Shown: positions 45,157 to 54,304, counted from the stretch's first letter. The stretch: 64,000 nucleotides of DNA from Acidianus ambivalens (GCF_009729015.1 NZ_CP045482.1:616001-680000); one strand, 5' to 3'. The notes: a model not told the origin generated them from the sequence alone. Numbers and translations are program-made.

Positions 45157-45750
45157 TTGAAAAGAGGCACTGTTATAGCTTTGTTCTTTATCCTAGTTAT
45201 AGTAGCTGCACTATCCTTGGAAATCCAATACAGCTCATACGATTATATAGGCTATAATCCTACAAACAATGCAGGGGAAGGAGTAGTTCATGCACAGTTT
45301 GCAAACGCCCTAGGTTCTTACAAGGGACCTTACGTTATAGTATACGTTACTGGACAACAATGGCACTGGGACTTTTATCCTCACGCTAAGGTCTGTACTA
45401 ACCTAACAGTTGTTCCAGTTGACGAACCGGTTGTTTTCGTTATACATAGCGTTGACGTATTCCATGAATTCTTTATACAGAATGCTCCAAGTAACTTCAG
45501 CCTAGGATTTAACTTCGGAGCTGAGGCAGTACCGGGCTATTATTCTTATATAGTCTTAGTATTCCCTAAGCCAGGATTATACCACGTTGCTTGTGCAGAA
45601 TATTGCGGTACAGCTGCAGTAGGATTAGGGCACTCTTGGCTTGTAGGTACAATATTAGCAACTTGCAATGTTACACTCGCTATGAGCGTTACTGGCGGAG
45701 TTTTACCTCAAGGACAATGGGATCCGCATGCAGTTAGTGGGGCGATCTGA
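45157..45750 (+). CDS. foxB: Haem-copper oxidase subunit II (FoxB-like)
   Basis: A 197-residue subunit II with one N-terminal membrane helix and an outside cupredoxin domain. Seen: the aromatic patch GQQWHWDFYP, the first CuA-type His in SVDVFHEFFIQ, and CAEYCGTAAVGLGHSWL. The canonical C-x3-C-x3-H-x2-M is here C146-x3-C150-x8-H159-x2-L162: a five-residue insertion and Met to Leu. The start is TTG 45157 after GGGGAAATGAA. The next gene abuts its TGA, so it heads an operon of at least four. Confidence 0.82.
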   Translation: MKRGTVIALFFILVIVAALSLEIQYSSYDYIGYNPTNNAGEGVVHAQFANALGSYKGPYVIVYVTGQQWHWDFYPHAKVCTNLTVVPVDEPVVFVIHSVDVFHEFFIQNAPSNFSLGFNFGAEAVPGYYSYIVLVFPKPGLYHVACAEYCGTAAVGLGHSWLVGTILATCNVTLAMSVTGGVLPQGQWDPHAVSGAI

Positions 45751-45996
45751 ATGAAGGCTCTTCTGTATATTTCAATAATTTTAGTTGTTATAGGGTTAAT
45801 TTTGATGATAGCAGGGACTATTACAGTAACTTATCCTAGCGAAGTATTTAGTGTAAATGGAATGCACGAAGTTACTGGAAATAAGATTTCAAACTATTTT
45901 ATCAATTTCTTCGGTTTCGCAATATTTTTGTTTGGCGCAGGTGGGTTATTGGCAAATTACGAGCTAAAAAGAGGAGGGATGAAGCAAAATGGCTAA
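45751..45996 (+). CDS. Small membrane protein of the fox-type operon
   Basis: An 81-residue protein with two membrane helices (LLYISIILVVIGLILMIAGT and FFGFAIFLFGAGGLLANY). It starts directly after the subunit II stop and overlaps the next gene by eight bases. Probably a small subunit of the same complex. Confidence 0.65.
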   Translation: MKALLYISIILVVIGLILMIAGTITVTYPSEVFSVNGMHEVTGNKISNYFINFFGFAIFLFGAGGLLANYELKRGGMKQNG

Positions 45997-47623
45997 CGGT
46001 TACGTGAAACTTCTAACTCTAGGTATAGTAATAGTCCTTGTTATATTAGCAGCAAGCTACGGTGCAGATTATTTACTTAACTCTGCCTCACAAGCTACTA
46101 CTACAATTACCGCATATTACGTGCCTAATGCCATGCCAGACTTAGGAAGTCCTGGAGGTTGTTCGTTCTGGAGTACAATACCTTGGACTACCGTACCTTT
46201 AGTTCCAACGGTGCCAGTACCGGGCGGAGCTTCAGGTCATACGCAATTTGTATACGTTAAGGCTGCATGGACATACATTAACGGAACGCCTTATATCTTC
46301 ATATTAATGAAAACTAAGAACGTAGGATACATCTCGTGGTTAGCATGTCCAGAAAGAACTCCTTGCGGAAAATTGTGGCAACCGTTTGCAGTAAATAAGG
46401 CAGGATGGTGGGTAGTCAACGTTTCCTATAGCGCTAATCAGTCCACAGCAAAAGTATATTACGTCCCAGTATGCAAACAAATTCAATATCCACCTGGATA
46501 CACACTATCAAATCCGATACAAATAATAGTATTAAATGAAAGTGGAAAGCTAGTAGGAGAAGTGCTAGGAGCTACCTTACCAGACGGTTGTCCATTAAAT
46601 AACGGTATGCCAGTAGTAATTACGTCACTCTACCTAAACTACAGCGGACATATAATTACTAACTTCAGTCAATTCCTGGCTATGGGATTAAACGATACAA
46701 CTTGGGCACAGATGGCATATAACGAATTCTATCCAGAGGATACTGCGGGATTTACGTCACTTTTCTATAATTCGAGCTATATGTATCCAGAAAGATTTGC
46801 AATACTATGGTCTTTAGGAGGAGTCCCAAGTGATTGGTATCAAATAGCTTACACCCCACACATGATGCCTGGAACTTCTGGAGCAATATCTGCAGGATGC
46901 GATGAACTATGGGTATTGAACAATAACCCAAGAGCTAATAATACACAAGATCTAGGCTACCCAGGTCCAACGTTGTTCTCAAGGACTGCCCCACCGCCTT
47001 ACGAGCACTATCCTCAATATAAAGATCCGTTAAATTTAGGTTATCTAAAGGATCAAGGAATTATTGCAGATGCCTACGTTAATGGATCTTCAATATATTA
47101 TATAGGAGGAGTTCCGTTCATCGGCTTCCCGTACTTGAATAATCCTCAATACAACGCTTGGGACCTAATGAACGGGTTATATAACGCATCAAAGCTATGG
47201 GATCCATCCGTAGTGGCTACCGGGCTAAAACTTGTTCAATGTCCTACCGGAACTTACTGGATAGCAGAATTCGTAAGAACATTTACAACTTTCGGAGTTT
47301 CAGGAGGGCAAGGAATGTCTCATTATCAAGTACAGTTATATCCAGGCCATACGTATCATGTGGCATTTGCAGTATTCCAAGGTGGAGCAGGAGAATCTGT
47401 AGACTTTAAGTCTATATCCTTCTGGTACAACTTATACATACAGCCTCCTCAGTCATCTTCAGTAATTCCTATGATAATAACAGTTAATAGCTTCTTAGCA
47501 CCAATGATATTTGCAGTAATATTCGGAGGTAAAATTAACGTCATTAAGGAAATGGAAAGATCCTTAGCAAAGATTAAGTATCCTCTCATAAAAATGCTAG
47601 GTGTAAGAAATGAGCATCAATAA
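45989..47623 (+). CDS. foxC: CbsA-like extracytoplasmic cytochrome (FoxC-like)
   Basis: A 544-residue protein with an N-terminal helix (LLTLGIVIVLVILAASYGAD), a large outside domain with many Asn-X-Thr/Ser sites and a C-terminal membrane helix (SFLAPMIFAVIFGG) before a basic tail. It resembles the ethylbenzene dehydrogenase gamma-type haem-b domain of CbsA. His and Met ligand candidates occur in YTPHMMPGTSGA and GQGMSHYQVQLYPGH. CbsA-like proteins are highly induced on ferrous iron in related archaea, so it may be the first electron acceptor. Operon with subunit II. Confidence 0.7.
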   Translation: MANGYVKLLTLGIVIVLVILAASYGADYLLNSASQATTTITAYYVPNAMPDLGSPGGCSFWSTIPWTTVPLVPTVPVPGGASGHTQFVYVKAAWTYINGTPYIFILMKTKNVGYISWLACPERTPCGKLWQPFAVNKAGWWVVNVSYSANQSTAKVYYVPVCKQIQYPPGYTLSNPIQIIVLNESGKLVGEVLGATLPDGCPLNNGMPVVITSLYLNYSGHIITNFSQFLAMGLNDTTWAQMAYNEFYPEDTAGFTSLFYNSSYMYPERFAILWSLGGVPSDWYQIAYTPHMMPGTSGAISAGCDELWVLNNNPRANNTQDLGYPGPTLFSRTAPPPYEHYPQYKDPLNLGYLKDQGIIADAYVNGSSIYYIGGVPFIGFPYLNNPQYNAWDLMNGLYNASKLWDPSVVATGLKLVQCPTGTYWIAEFVRTFTTFGVSGGQGMSHYQVQLYPGHTYHVAFAVFQGGAGESVDFKSISFWYNLYIQPPQSSSVIPMIITVNSFLAPMIFAVIFGGKINVIKEMERSLAKIKYPLIKMLGVRNEHQ

Positions 47624-48569
47624 GTTAAATAATTATTTTAATCCAATATATTTTTTATATCTTTACCTTATTTCTGCATTTTTGGAATTATTCTTTAATA
47701 GGGAATTTCTCGTTTCTGTTTTACCTTTTGGGTTAGCAGGAATATCTGTAAGCAAGATAGAACCTTACTTGACGGCGTTTTATATAGTTGGGGGGTCAGC
47801 TTTCACTTTCCTGCTTATCTTACAGCCCGTACTATTAGTCTGGGCTATTGTGAAGATAAAGGAAAAACTGAGCAGAGTGCTCTTATCTTCCGTACTGTAC
47901 TTGACGTTATTCGCAGATTTTGCCCACATAGCTTACGGAGTGAATAACACGGCTTTCCAATTGCCCGCGATTTATTCTATCGTGTACGTAATTCTGATAA
48001 TCTTAGCCTCCATCAATTTAATGAAAGTAAGGAAAATACTTTACGTACTTTTTATCCCAGATATTCTAGCGTACTCTTTCCTACTCTTTACTTGGCTTAC
48101 AGAGGTATTTAGAGCATCATGCATAGGACTACTAAGCGGTTATTCTGGGTATTTAATGGCATATTCCGTATTATCGGCAGGAATAATATTCATAGTTTGG
48201 TCAGTAAGAAAGGTGAGGGTAGTAAGGATACTTCCTTTTGTTGCGATAGGCGTATTCGTTGGTATAGCAAGTTGGCTTAATTTAATCCCGGGCTGGGATT
48301 TTGCTATAGGAGTCGCTTTTCCTTACATTTTTGGAATCTTAGGAATAAGGGATTGGATGCCTCCACTCTTCTTTGTAATTGCCTTTATAACTTTTGGTTA
48401 TGCCTTATGCTTAAGGAAAGTTGATAAACCTTTATCATTCTCAGTATTGGCTTTACTAGCATCAACACTTGTCTTCGATTCTGTACCAATTACGCTATAC
48501 CTAATTGCACCACTAGTTGCAATGACTTACTTATACTTAACTTCGGTAAAGGAAAAGGTAAGGGAATAA
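47610..48569 (+). CDS. Polytopic membrane protein, CbsB-like partner
   Basis: A 319-residue protein with about nine membrane segments and few loops. It overlaps the CbsA-like gene by 14 bases, as CbsB follows CbsA in Sulfolobus. His residues in helix-loop borders (FADFAHIAYGVNNTAF) could bind haem. Identity rests on position and topology. Confidence 0.6.
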   Translation: MSINKLNNYFNPIYFLYLYLISAFLELFFNREFLVSVLPFGLAGISVSKIEPYLTAFYIVGGSAFTFLLILQPVLLVWAIVKIKEKLSRVLLSSVLYLTLFADFAHIAYGVNNTAFQLPAIYSIVYVILIILASINLMKVRKILYVLFIPDILAYSFLLFTWLTEVFRASCIGLLSGYSGYLMAYSVLSAGIIFIVWSVRKVRVVRILPFVAIGVFVGIASWLNLIPGWDFAIGVAFPYIFGILGIRDWMPPLFFVIAFITFGYALCLRKVDKPLSFSVLALLASTLVFDSVPITLYLIAPLVAMTYLYLTSVKEKVRE

Positions 48570-48678
48570 CATTTATTTTCGTACAATTTTTTATTTTGTC
48601 GACTACTCGAAGGAGTAATACGCAAAATAGATAACGGAATGACCACTCATTTTCTTCTACTCAAAGATTTATTCTAAA

Positions 48679-48703
48679 TTAGATTTTTCAAAGAAAAATC
48701 TAA
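48679..48703. promoter_or_regulatory. Perfect 11-bp inverted repeat at the CDC48-like promoter
   Basis: TTAGATTTTTC-AAA-GAAAAATCTAA, 25 bases, ends 25 bases before the ATG at 48729 and so overlaps the expected BRE/TATA position. Repressor binding there would block transcription. A hairpin terminator for the preceding operon is the alternative. Confidence 0.55.
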
Positions 48704-48728
48704 AAGTTAGTAAGGGAAAGAATAAATT

Positions 48729-50819
48729 ATGAATGAGATTGCAATTACTCAAGTTTACGGCAAAAAGCTGAAGCAGAGGTACGTTGCTCTCGTAGACGAG
48801 GAAATAATGAAGAACTTTAACCTCCTTCCGGGAGACGTAATATTAATTTACGGAGATAGGGCTTTGCCTTTTACAGTTCAAGAAAATAGGGATAAAGAGA
48901 AGGGGATAGTTGTGAACGAAGAGGACTTAAAATTGCTGGGAATTAAAAACGGAGAAAGAGCTGGGTTTAAAAAGGCCAATTATGTAGAAATACAAACTTT
49001 AAGTTTAGCACCTGCAGTCCAAAAGCCTTATGATGAGAGGAAAATAAGCCTTGAACTTAGGGGAAAGGCTGTAACTAGGCGGATGCCTTTGTTTACTAAA
49101 GAAGGCGACTTCACTGTAATCTCCTTCTTTCCTCAAGCAGAAGTAGGAATAGTGACGGGAGATACTAAAATAGAAATAGGATATTCCAGCGTTAAGTTGA
49201 CTCAAAAGGATATACCTTACGTAACATTGGAAGACGTAGGGGGTTTATCTAAACAAATAGAGGAATTAAAAGAAATCGTTGAGATATCCCTCGTAAGGCC
49301 AGAAATAATGAGGATTTTAGGTTTAAGAGCTCCTAAAGGAGTTCTACTTTACGGCCCTCCTGGAACAGGAAAGACTCTACTTGCTAAAGCTATAGCCAAT
49401 TCCGTAATGGCGAATTTCTTTTACATAAGCGGTCCAGAAATTGCGTCAAAATATTACGGTGAAAGCGAGAAAAAGTTAAGGGAAATATTTGAACAAGCAA
49501 TAAAGGATTCTCCCTCAATAATTTTCATTGACGAAATAGACGCAATAGCTCCTAATAGGGACACTACTGGATCAGAAACTGACAGAAGAATAGTTGCACA
49601 ACTTTTAACGCTAATGGACGGGATAACTTCATCCAGAGGAATTTTAGTAATAGGGGCAACAAATAGGCCTAACGCACTCGATCCGGCACTTAGAAGGCCT
49701 GGAAGATTTGATAGGGAAATAGAAATTCCAGTTCCAGACAAGGAAGGTAGATTGGAGATATTAAAGATTCATACGCGAAGGTTAAACTTAGTTAACGTAG
49801 ATCTAGAGAAGATAGCTGAATTGGCACACGGTTATGTTGGAGCTGATCTGGAGGCATTAGTTAGGGAAGCTACATTGAACGCTTTTAGAAGGAGTAAAAA
49901 TTATGATTCTGCAAACGTTACAATGGAGGACTTTTTAGAGGCAATGAAGAGAGTTCAGCCTTCTGCATTAAGAGAATTTAAGATTGAAATACCTGCAACT
50001 ACGTGGGAGGACGTAATAGGTCTTGAAGACATAAAGCTCGAGTTAAAAGAAGTTGTGGAATGGCCTCTAAAAGAACCCAGCATTTACGAATATATGAAAG
50101 CTGAAATACCCAGCGGTATATTGCTTTACGGTCCTCCAGGGACGGGAAAAACAATGCTTGCTAGAGCCGTAGCCCACGAGAGCGGTGCAAACTTCATAGC
50201 AGTTAACGGACCGGAAATACTTAACATGTGGGTTGGCGAAAGCGAAAGGGCGATAAGAGAAATTTTCAAGAAAGCTCGTCAAGCATCACCTTGTATTATC
50301 TTCTTTGATGAAATCGATTCTTTGGCCACAGCTAGAGGTAGCGATCCTAATAGAGTGACTGAAAGAATAGTAAGCCAATTGCTTACAGAAATGGACGGAA
50401 TAAGTAAGAGGTCGGAGAAAGTAGTTGTAATTGCTGCAACAAATAGGCCAGACATAATTGATCCGGCCCTTCTAAGGCCAGGCAGACTGGAGAAGTTAAT
50501 TTATGTAAGACCTCCAACTTTGGATGAGAGGAGATCCTTATTCGTCAGCTTAATATCTAAGCATCCTCATGAGGATAATATAGATTACGATAGGTTAGCT
50601 AAGTTAACAGAATATTATACACCTGCAGACATTAAGGGAATAGTAAATAAAGCAGTCCTCTTATCAATAAGGAGAGCAATGGCTGGCGAGAAGAACGTAA
50701 AATTGAGCGAGGAGGATTTGGAATTGGCAGTAAGTTCATCTAAGCCCAGTTTGAATTCATCAATATTAAACTACTATAATTCCTTCAATATGAAGACAAG
50801 GCAGACTAGTTATGCTTGA
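48729..50819 (+). CDS. CDC48/VAT-type AAA+ ATPase
   Basis: A 696-residue double-ring AAA+ protein. An N-terminal double-psi barrel (residues 1 to about 90) precedes two AAA modules: GPPGTGKTLLAKAIANS with IIFIDEIDAIAP, and GPPGTGKTMLARAVAHES with IIFFDEIDSLA, each with Arg-finger RRPGRFD-type motifs. It unfolds or extracts proteins from complexes. The length is shorter than VAT because the second half of the N-domain is missing. It is followed by two small membrane genes with overlapping stops, which suggests membrane-linked quality control, maybe for the oxidase complex. Confidence 0.85.
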   Translation: MNEIAITQVYGKKLKQRYVALVDEEIMKNFNLLPGDVILIYGDRALPFTVQENRDKEKGIVVNEEDLKLLGIKNGERAGFKKANYVEIQTLSLAPAVQKPYDERKISLELRGKAVTRRMPLFTKEGDFTVISFFPQAEVGIVTGDTKIEIGYSSVKLTQKDIPYVTLEDVGGLSKQIEELKEIVEISLVRPEIMRILGLRAPKGVLLYGPPGTGKTLLAKAIANSVMANFFYISGPEIASKYYGESEKKLREIFEQAIKDSPSIIFIDEIDAIAPNRDTTGSETDRRIVAQLLTLMDGITSSRGILVIGATNRPNALDPALRRPGRFDREIEIPVPDKEGRLEILKIHTRRLNLVNVDLEKIAELAHGYVGADLEALVREATLNAFRRSKNYDSANVTMEDFLEAMKRVQPSALREFKIEIPATTWEDVIGLEDIKLELKEVVEWPLKEPSIYEYMKAEIPSGILLYGPPGTGKTMLARAVAHESGANFIAVNGPEILNMWVGESERAIREIFKKARQASPCIIFFDEIDSLATARGSDPNRVTERIVSQLLTEMDGISKRSEKVVVIAATNRPDIIDPALLRPGRLEKLIYVRPPTLDERRSLFVSLISKHPHEDNIDYDRLAKLTEYYTPADIKGIVNKAVLLSIRRAMAGEKNVKLSEEDLELAVSSSKPSLNSSILNYYNSFNMKTRQTSYA

Positions 50820-51096
50820 AGTTTACGTAATCTTCGGTTTAATGGCTTTTTCCCTAGTACTTTCCGGAGTAATGACCTTAGTGCTTTTAGGAATTGCTGA
50901 GAACGACATTGTTAGTTCTTTAGGAATTTATGAAATACCTAGGATAGAACTTAGACTTATTTTCATAATATCTCTTTTTTCAATTTTTGACGGAGTCCTA
51001 GAGTCTTTTGTCCTCTCACCGCAAGGGATAATTTTAAGTTTTGAATCGATACCATATTTAATTGTAATATTTAGTAAAAAACTGAGGCGATTTTAA
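50812..51096 (+). CDS. Small membrane protein after the CDC48-like gene
   Basis: A 94-residue protein with about three membrane segments (VIFGLMAFSLVLSGVMTLVL, RLIFIISLFSIFDGVLE), overlapping the ATPase gene by eight bases and the next gene by one base. Function unknown; tight coupling suggests a membrane anchor or partner for the ATPase. Confidence 0.55.
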   Translation: MLEVYVIFGLMAFSLVLSGVMTLVLLGIAENDIVSSLGIYEIPRIELRLIFIISLFSIFDGVLESFVLSPQGIILSFESIPYLIVIFSKKLRRF

Positions 51097-51290
51097 TGCC
51101 TACTGAAGGATTTAGAAGTTTAGTTTATATAGTTGAGATAGTTTTTATATTCTTTTTCCTTTATTTATTTGATATAAAATTCATAAAAAGCGGAGTTTTG
51201 TTCTACGGAATCATGATTATGGGTTTAGCGATAGCTTCAGTTCTAGGTTATTTACTAATAAAGAATGTGGAAAAGTACTTCAATTATTAA
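51096..51290 (+). CDS. Small membrane protein
   Basis: A 64-residue protein with two hydrophobic segments (LVYIVEIVFIFFFLYLF and VLFYGIMIMGLAIASVLGYL). ATG shares its A with the preceding TAA. Last gene of the ATPase operon. Confidence 0.5.
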   Translation: MPTEGFRSLVYIVEIVFIFFFLYLFDIKFIKSGVLFYGIMIMGLAIASVLGYLLIKNVEKYFNY

Positions 51291-51588
51291 AACTCTCAAT
51301 AGTACACCAAAATTAAATCGCTTTAGTAGGTGTGCTACAGTTGTATTATGCGTCATTTAGATGTTAGCGTTATGATTAAATAACTTAGAAAGAAGGAGTT
51401 TTCAATATTAGATAATAAAGTAAAATGAAAGATTTTGATAACTTATATAACTAGGTATCCATATTATTAAATGTGAAGTTATGGAGAAAGTGGTAATAAA
51501 GGGAGTTACCAACTCAGTTATTAAAAGAATGAAAGGTCTTACATGAAAATTTTTAAGAGATTGTTGTCTTTTAAAGAATAAATACTTC
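51291..51588. other. Intergenic region before the thermopsin-like gene
   Basis: About 300 bases. It carries an imperfect inverted repeat TAGTACACC/GGTGTGCTA (about 51300-51340) and two TTTTAA boxes near 51550 and 51570 that could serve the next gene. A 22-codon frame at 51481 is too short to support. Confidence 0.4.
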
Positions 51589-52872
51589 ATGTCGGATATA
51601 TTACTTATGAAATACTCAGTCCTACTATTGTTACCGCTTTTACTATTATTATATCCTCCTCTTCATGCTGTACTTATAGGCCCAACGGATTACGGGTATG
51701 AATTTTTCCAATACCAATTATGCGGAATAACAGCAAAGATTACGTTCTATTACCTAAACTATACCGGTAAGGTACCTAGCATACAACAAAACTTTTGCAT
51801 ATGCCTAAACAAATGTCAAATATTCGTGCAAAACGTAATGTGGTATATAGGTAAGTGCTTTAATCCCTCTTGGGAGACGAGCCTGTACTATAACGGGATT
51901 TACCACATATTTAGGATGACTCCAGACTTAACTGGAAATACTTACAACTTGACTACTTTAATCTATAACGAGACAAGGTACGTTAAGATTGTATTTTTGA
52001 TATCGAATTGCACTAATACTTTCAAGCATTGCGTAACGTTGAAAGGTGTTTACAGAGGAATAGTTGGAGGCCTTGAAGGTACTGTAATTGCTGGTTGTGG
52101 CTGTGGAGAGACAGTAACGCTAGAAAAAGGAACAAAGCTGGAAATCTCTTCCCTTTATTTATACAAAGGAAAATGGTACGTCCCTGCAATTATTTTAGGC
52201 GATGCCCAGGATACGGCAGAAGCTGCATATTGCGGTAAGGTTTGTTTACTACCTTGCAATACCGTCTTAGTTACGTATAACGACTCTCACGGAGAATATT
52301 GTATAGATTACTTGGCACTGCCCAGCGTCATCATTTTTAATAACACGGTGAAAGTATTTCCTTATAACAGCTTGTGGGAGATCGAATATCCTAATGGTAG
52401 TATAAGGTATTTTGTTAATTGCACAACCTTTGTCGAAGGATCAAGAGTCTGTCCGGTAGATGTTGTAGGAAATTACACCTTCCTTTTGAATAAAACTTAC
52501 CTAGTTAAGTCCTGCATTCCTATTTATGGAGAAAAGAAGTTTTACATCCCTAAAGCTGAGTACTTATTTTACGTAGAAAACGGTAGTTACCATAAAATAT
52601 TCGTAAACGGAAGTGAAACAATATTATTTCATAACTCGTCATCGTCTTATACGAGTAATAATTCAGTAAGATCTACAACCACCAATTTTCAAACATCTGC
52701 AACAAGAAGTAATAATCTTACGTCAAGCGAACAGTCCATTATTTCTACGCGCTTATATAAAAATCCTCATAGCCCTACTAGAGAATTCCTCTTAATATCA
52801 TTTATTGCATTAATGGTTATTGTGGCTTTAGTACTATTGGTTCTCAGGGGAAATAAGGGTTTAAAACACTAG
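51589..52872 (+). CDS. Thermopsin-like Cys-rich surface protein
   Basis: A 427-residue protein with a signal peptide (MKYSVLLLLPLLLLLYPP), a body with many Cys pairs (FCICLNKCQIFVQN, AGCGCGETVTL, CGKVCLLPCN), a Ser/Thr-rich stalk and a C-terminal membrane helix (LLISFIALMVIVALVLLVL). The stretch around GTVIAGCGCGETVTL with the preceding VQNVMWYIG recalls thermopsin (A5) proteins such as the one at 26317. Start is ATG 51589 or ATG 51610; the second gives the cleaner signal. Protease activity is not certain. Confidence 0.6.
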   Translation: MSDILLMKYSVLLLLPLLLLLYPPLHAVLIGPTDYGYEFFQYQLCGITAKITFYYLNYTGKVPSIQQNFCICLNKCQIFVQNVMWYIGKCFNPSWETSLYYNGIYHIFRMTPDLTGNTYNLTTLIYNETRYVKIVFLISNCTNTFKHCVTLKGVYRGIVGGLEGTVIAGCGCGETVTLEKGTKLEISSLYLYKGKWYVPAIILGDAQDTAEAAYCGKVCLLPCNTVLVTYNDSHGEYCIDYLALPSVIIFNNTVKVFPYNSLWEIEYPNGSIRYFVNCTTFVEGSRVCPVDVVGNYTFLLNKTYLVKSCIPIYGEKKFYIPKAEYLFYVENGSYHKIFVNGSETILFHNSSSSYTSNNSVRSTTTNFQTSATRSNNLTSSEQSIISTRLYKNPHSPTREFLLISFIALMVIVALVLLVLRGNKGLKH

Positions 52873-53146
52873 GAAAATACAAAGACCAAAGAATGCATTT
52901 TCTCTTAATTAATGTCCATTGACTCAGGATTAGTCTTTTTCTGGCTGTCTCTTAAAAGACCGAGTATAACTAGTTCGCAGGTAAATAGAATGGATAGAAA
53001 GTGGTTATCTTAAAGTTTTTCTAGTTTTTATGATTTAACGCCGGGTTAAAATCTGTTCTTATCATCAAATGCCATTTAGTTAGTTAAACATAATAATAAG
53101 GAATAGGTTTAAGTTAATTTCTGCATTAAAGGAATTTCCTTCGCTA
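52873..53146. other. Intergenic region, nothing recognised
   Basis: About 270 AT-rich bases between convergent genes. No repeat or RNA feature noted. Confidence 0.4.
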
Positions 53147-53509
53147 TTACATTATACATATTTTATTCATTCTATAAAAACAAATGTTCAATCGCTTCAA
53201 TATTTCTCTTCCTATTAAATTCATTTCTACATATGGAGATGATTCGATAAACGCGTCAACATTTAAATTGCCTATGATAATATTTGCTCTGGCTACGTAA
53301 ACTTCAACATTACCTATAATTCCCCTATATTTTCTAGTAATAGGAAGTTCCAGTGAGTTAAGTTTCTTATAAATTTCGTAGTTAAGAAGTAACCAACCGG
53401 AAAATCCGGTGTCAACTAGCGCATCTATCTCAACAGAATTTTTAAGGTCAGTTACTTTTACGTGTAGCATAGGCTTTTCATTTATATTAAAACACTCCAG
53501 GGAGTTCAC
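53147..53509 (-). CDS. Retropepsin-like (clan AA) aspartic protease
   Basis: A 120-residue protein with the hallmark VDTGFSGWLLLNYEIYKKL (DTG-S followed by hydrophobic turn) near residue 32, a later GNVEVYVARANIIIG flap-like strand and a hydrophobic I/L-G strand (NLIGREILKRLN). One domain only, so a homodimer is expected, as in retropepsins. It overlaps the RHH-DUF5678 gene by 23 bases. Such small proteases travel with antitoxin-like genes in archaea, and a regulatory proteolysis pair is inferred. Confidence 0.8.
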   Translation of the reverse strand: MNSLECFNINEKPMLHVKVTDLKNSVEIDALVDTGFSGWLLLNYEIYKKLNSLELPITRKYRGIIGNVEVYVARANIIIGNLNVDAFIESSPYVEMNLIGREILKRLNICFYRMNKICIM

Positions 53510-53819
53510 CTTCTCCAGTTAACCACTTTTTACTTAGAGCATAGCACTTCTTGTACTTTTTAGCTTCCTTTATCATATCTTCCTCGCTTTCAAAACCACC
53601 TATGAAATTTCCGTCACAGAATAGTGCGTACTTTCCTTCATTTACCGCATCCCAAAATTCTTTGCTCTTTATCACCATCATCCTATCTAGGTCTTTATTT
53701 AATAACCAAAGTTTAATTGCCTCATTTACGGCCTCGCTTACCGAAATACCTTCGATTGAAGCCTTAGCCTTTAACATCCTATAAAGCTTTTCATCAACGT
53801 CTTTTATAAGCACTTTCAT
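53487..53819 (-). CDS. CopG/RHH-type antitoxin-like protein with DUF5678-like tail
   Basis: A 110-residue protein. The N-terminus (KVLIKDVDEKLYRMLKAKAS, ISVSEAVNEAIKLWL) is a ribbon-helix-helix DNA-binding pattern. The C-terminal part (YALFCDGNFIGGFESEEDMI) resembles DUF5678, a short domain commonly next to clan AA proteases. The stop overlaps the protease start, so the two are one unit, probably self-regulated. Confidence 0.7.
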   Translation of the reverse strand: MKVLIKDVDEKLYRMLKAKASIEGISVSEAVNEAIKLWLLNKDLDRMMVIKSKEFWDAVNEGKYALFCDGNFIGGFESEEDMIKEAKKYKKCYALSKKWLTGEGELPGVF

Positions 53820-54037
53820 TAAGTTTAACTTGTTAAACTAGTTAAAATATCTAATGGCGTAATGGTGTTCATGAATATTTTTATGACATATAATTAGAAT
53901 TTTTGATTAATCTATTAAAGTACAAAATAAAATGTGCAATTCGTAGGAGGGACTTTGTATATTAACTATTATCCTTCTGAGTTACGCGTACTATTGCAGA
54001 CAACTATGATAGCTAAGATAATCATCTATAGAAGTAG
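53820..54037. other. Intergenic region before copy I of the tnpB family
   Basis: About 220 bases of AT-rich sequence with no supportable gene. The end nearest 54037 is the flank that would act as guide for copy I, starting CTACTTCTATAGATGATTAT on the minus strand. Confidence 0.4.
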
Positions 54038-54200
54038 CTGACTCCTCCCCGCCTCACAGAGGCGAGGGTTCCCTCCTCATCGTTCCCACCATCGATTCGG
54101 GATTACATCGCAGTCGAGAGGGTCAGAGGGCCCCCAGAGAGATCATCACCAAGCTCTAGTCCCTTAGGAGATACTGGTTGCTCCCCCACAGTCCCATTCA
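54038..54200 (-). ncRNA. Candidate omega-RNA-like transcript of copy I
   Basis: Core and right end are conserved with copies A and B and fold into a GC-rich 3' hairpin. As for TnpB RNAs, the guide would be the flank just past GTCAG. Expression is inferred, not shown. Confidence 0.35.
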
Positions 54201-54304
54201 GCAAGGAGCGTCATTAGCGTCACTAAAAGATTTTTGGAAAAAAAGAGATTTAAACGCGGAGCTATCCATTTGGCGAGGCTTTCCACCCCTTAACCCCCTT
54301 CTCT
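54038..54304 (-). mobile_element. Non-autonomous tnpB-family element (copy I), no tnpB
   Basis: On the minus strand: left flank ATTAC, then AGAGAAGGGGGTTAAGGGG, GGAAAGCCTCGCCAAATGG, a TTTAAAT box, the core (GACGCTCCTTGCTGAATGGG, GATGATCTCTCTGGGGG, CCCGAATCGATGG) and the terminal hairpin CGCCTCTGTGAGGCGGGGAG with GTCAG. It is 267 bases, has no open frame and is the best preserved match to copy A. It lies against a mercuric reductase fragment. Confidence 0.75.

Noticed and set aside
51481..51549. 22-codon frame (MEKVVIKGVTNSV)
   Set aside because: Too short and without a partner gene, although it could be a remnant of an antitoxin-like gene.
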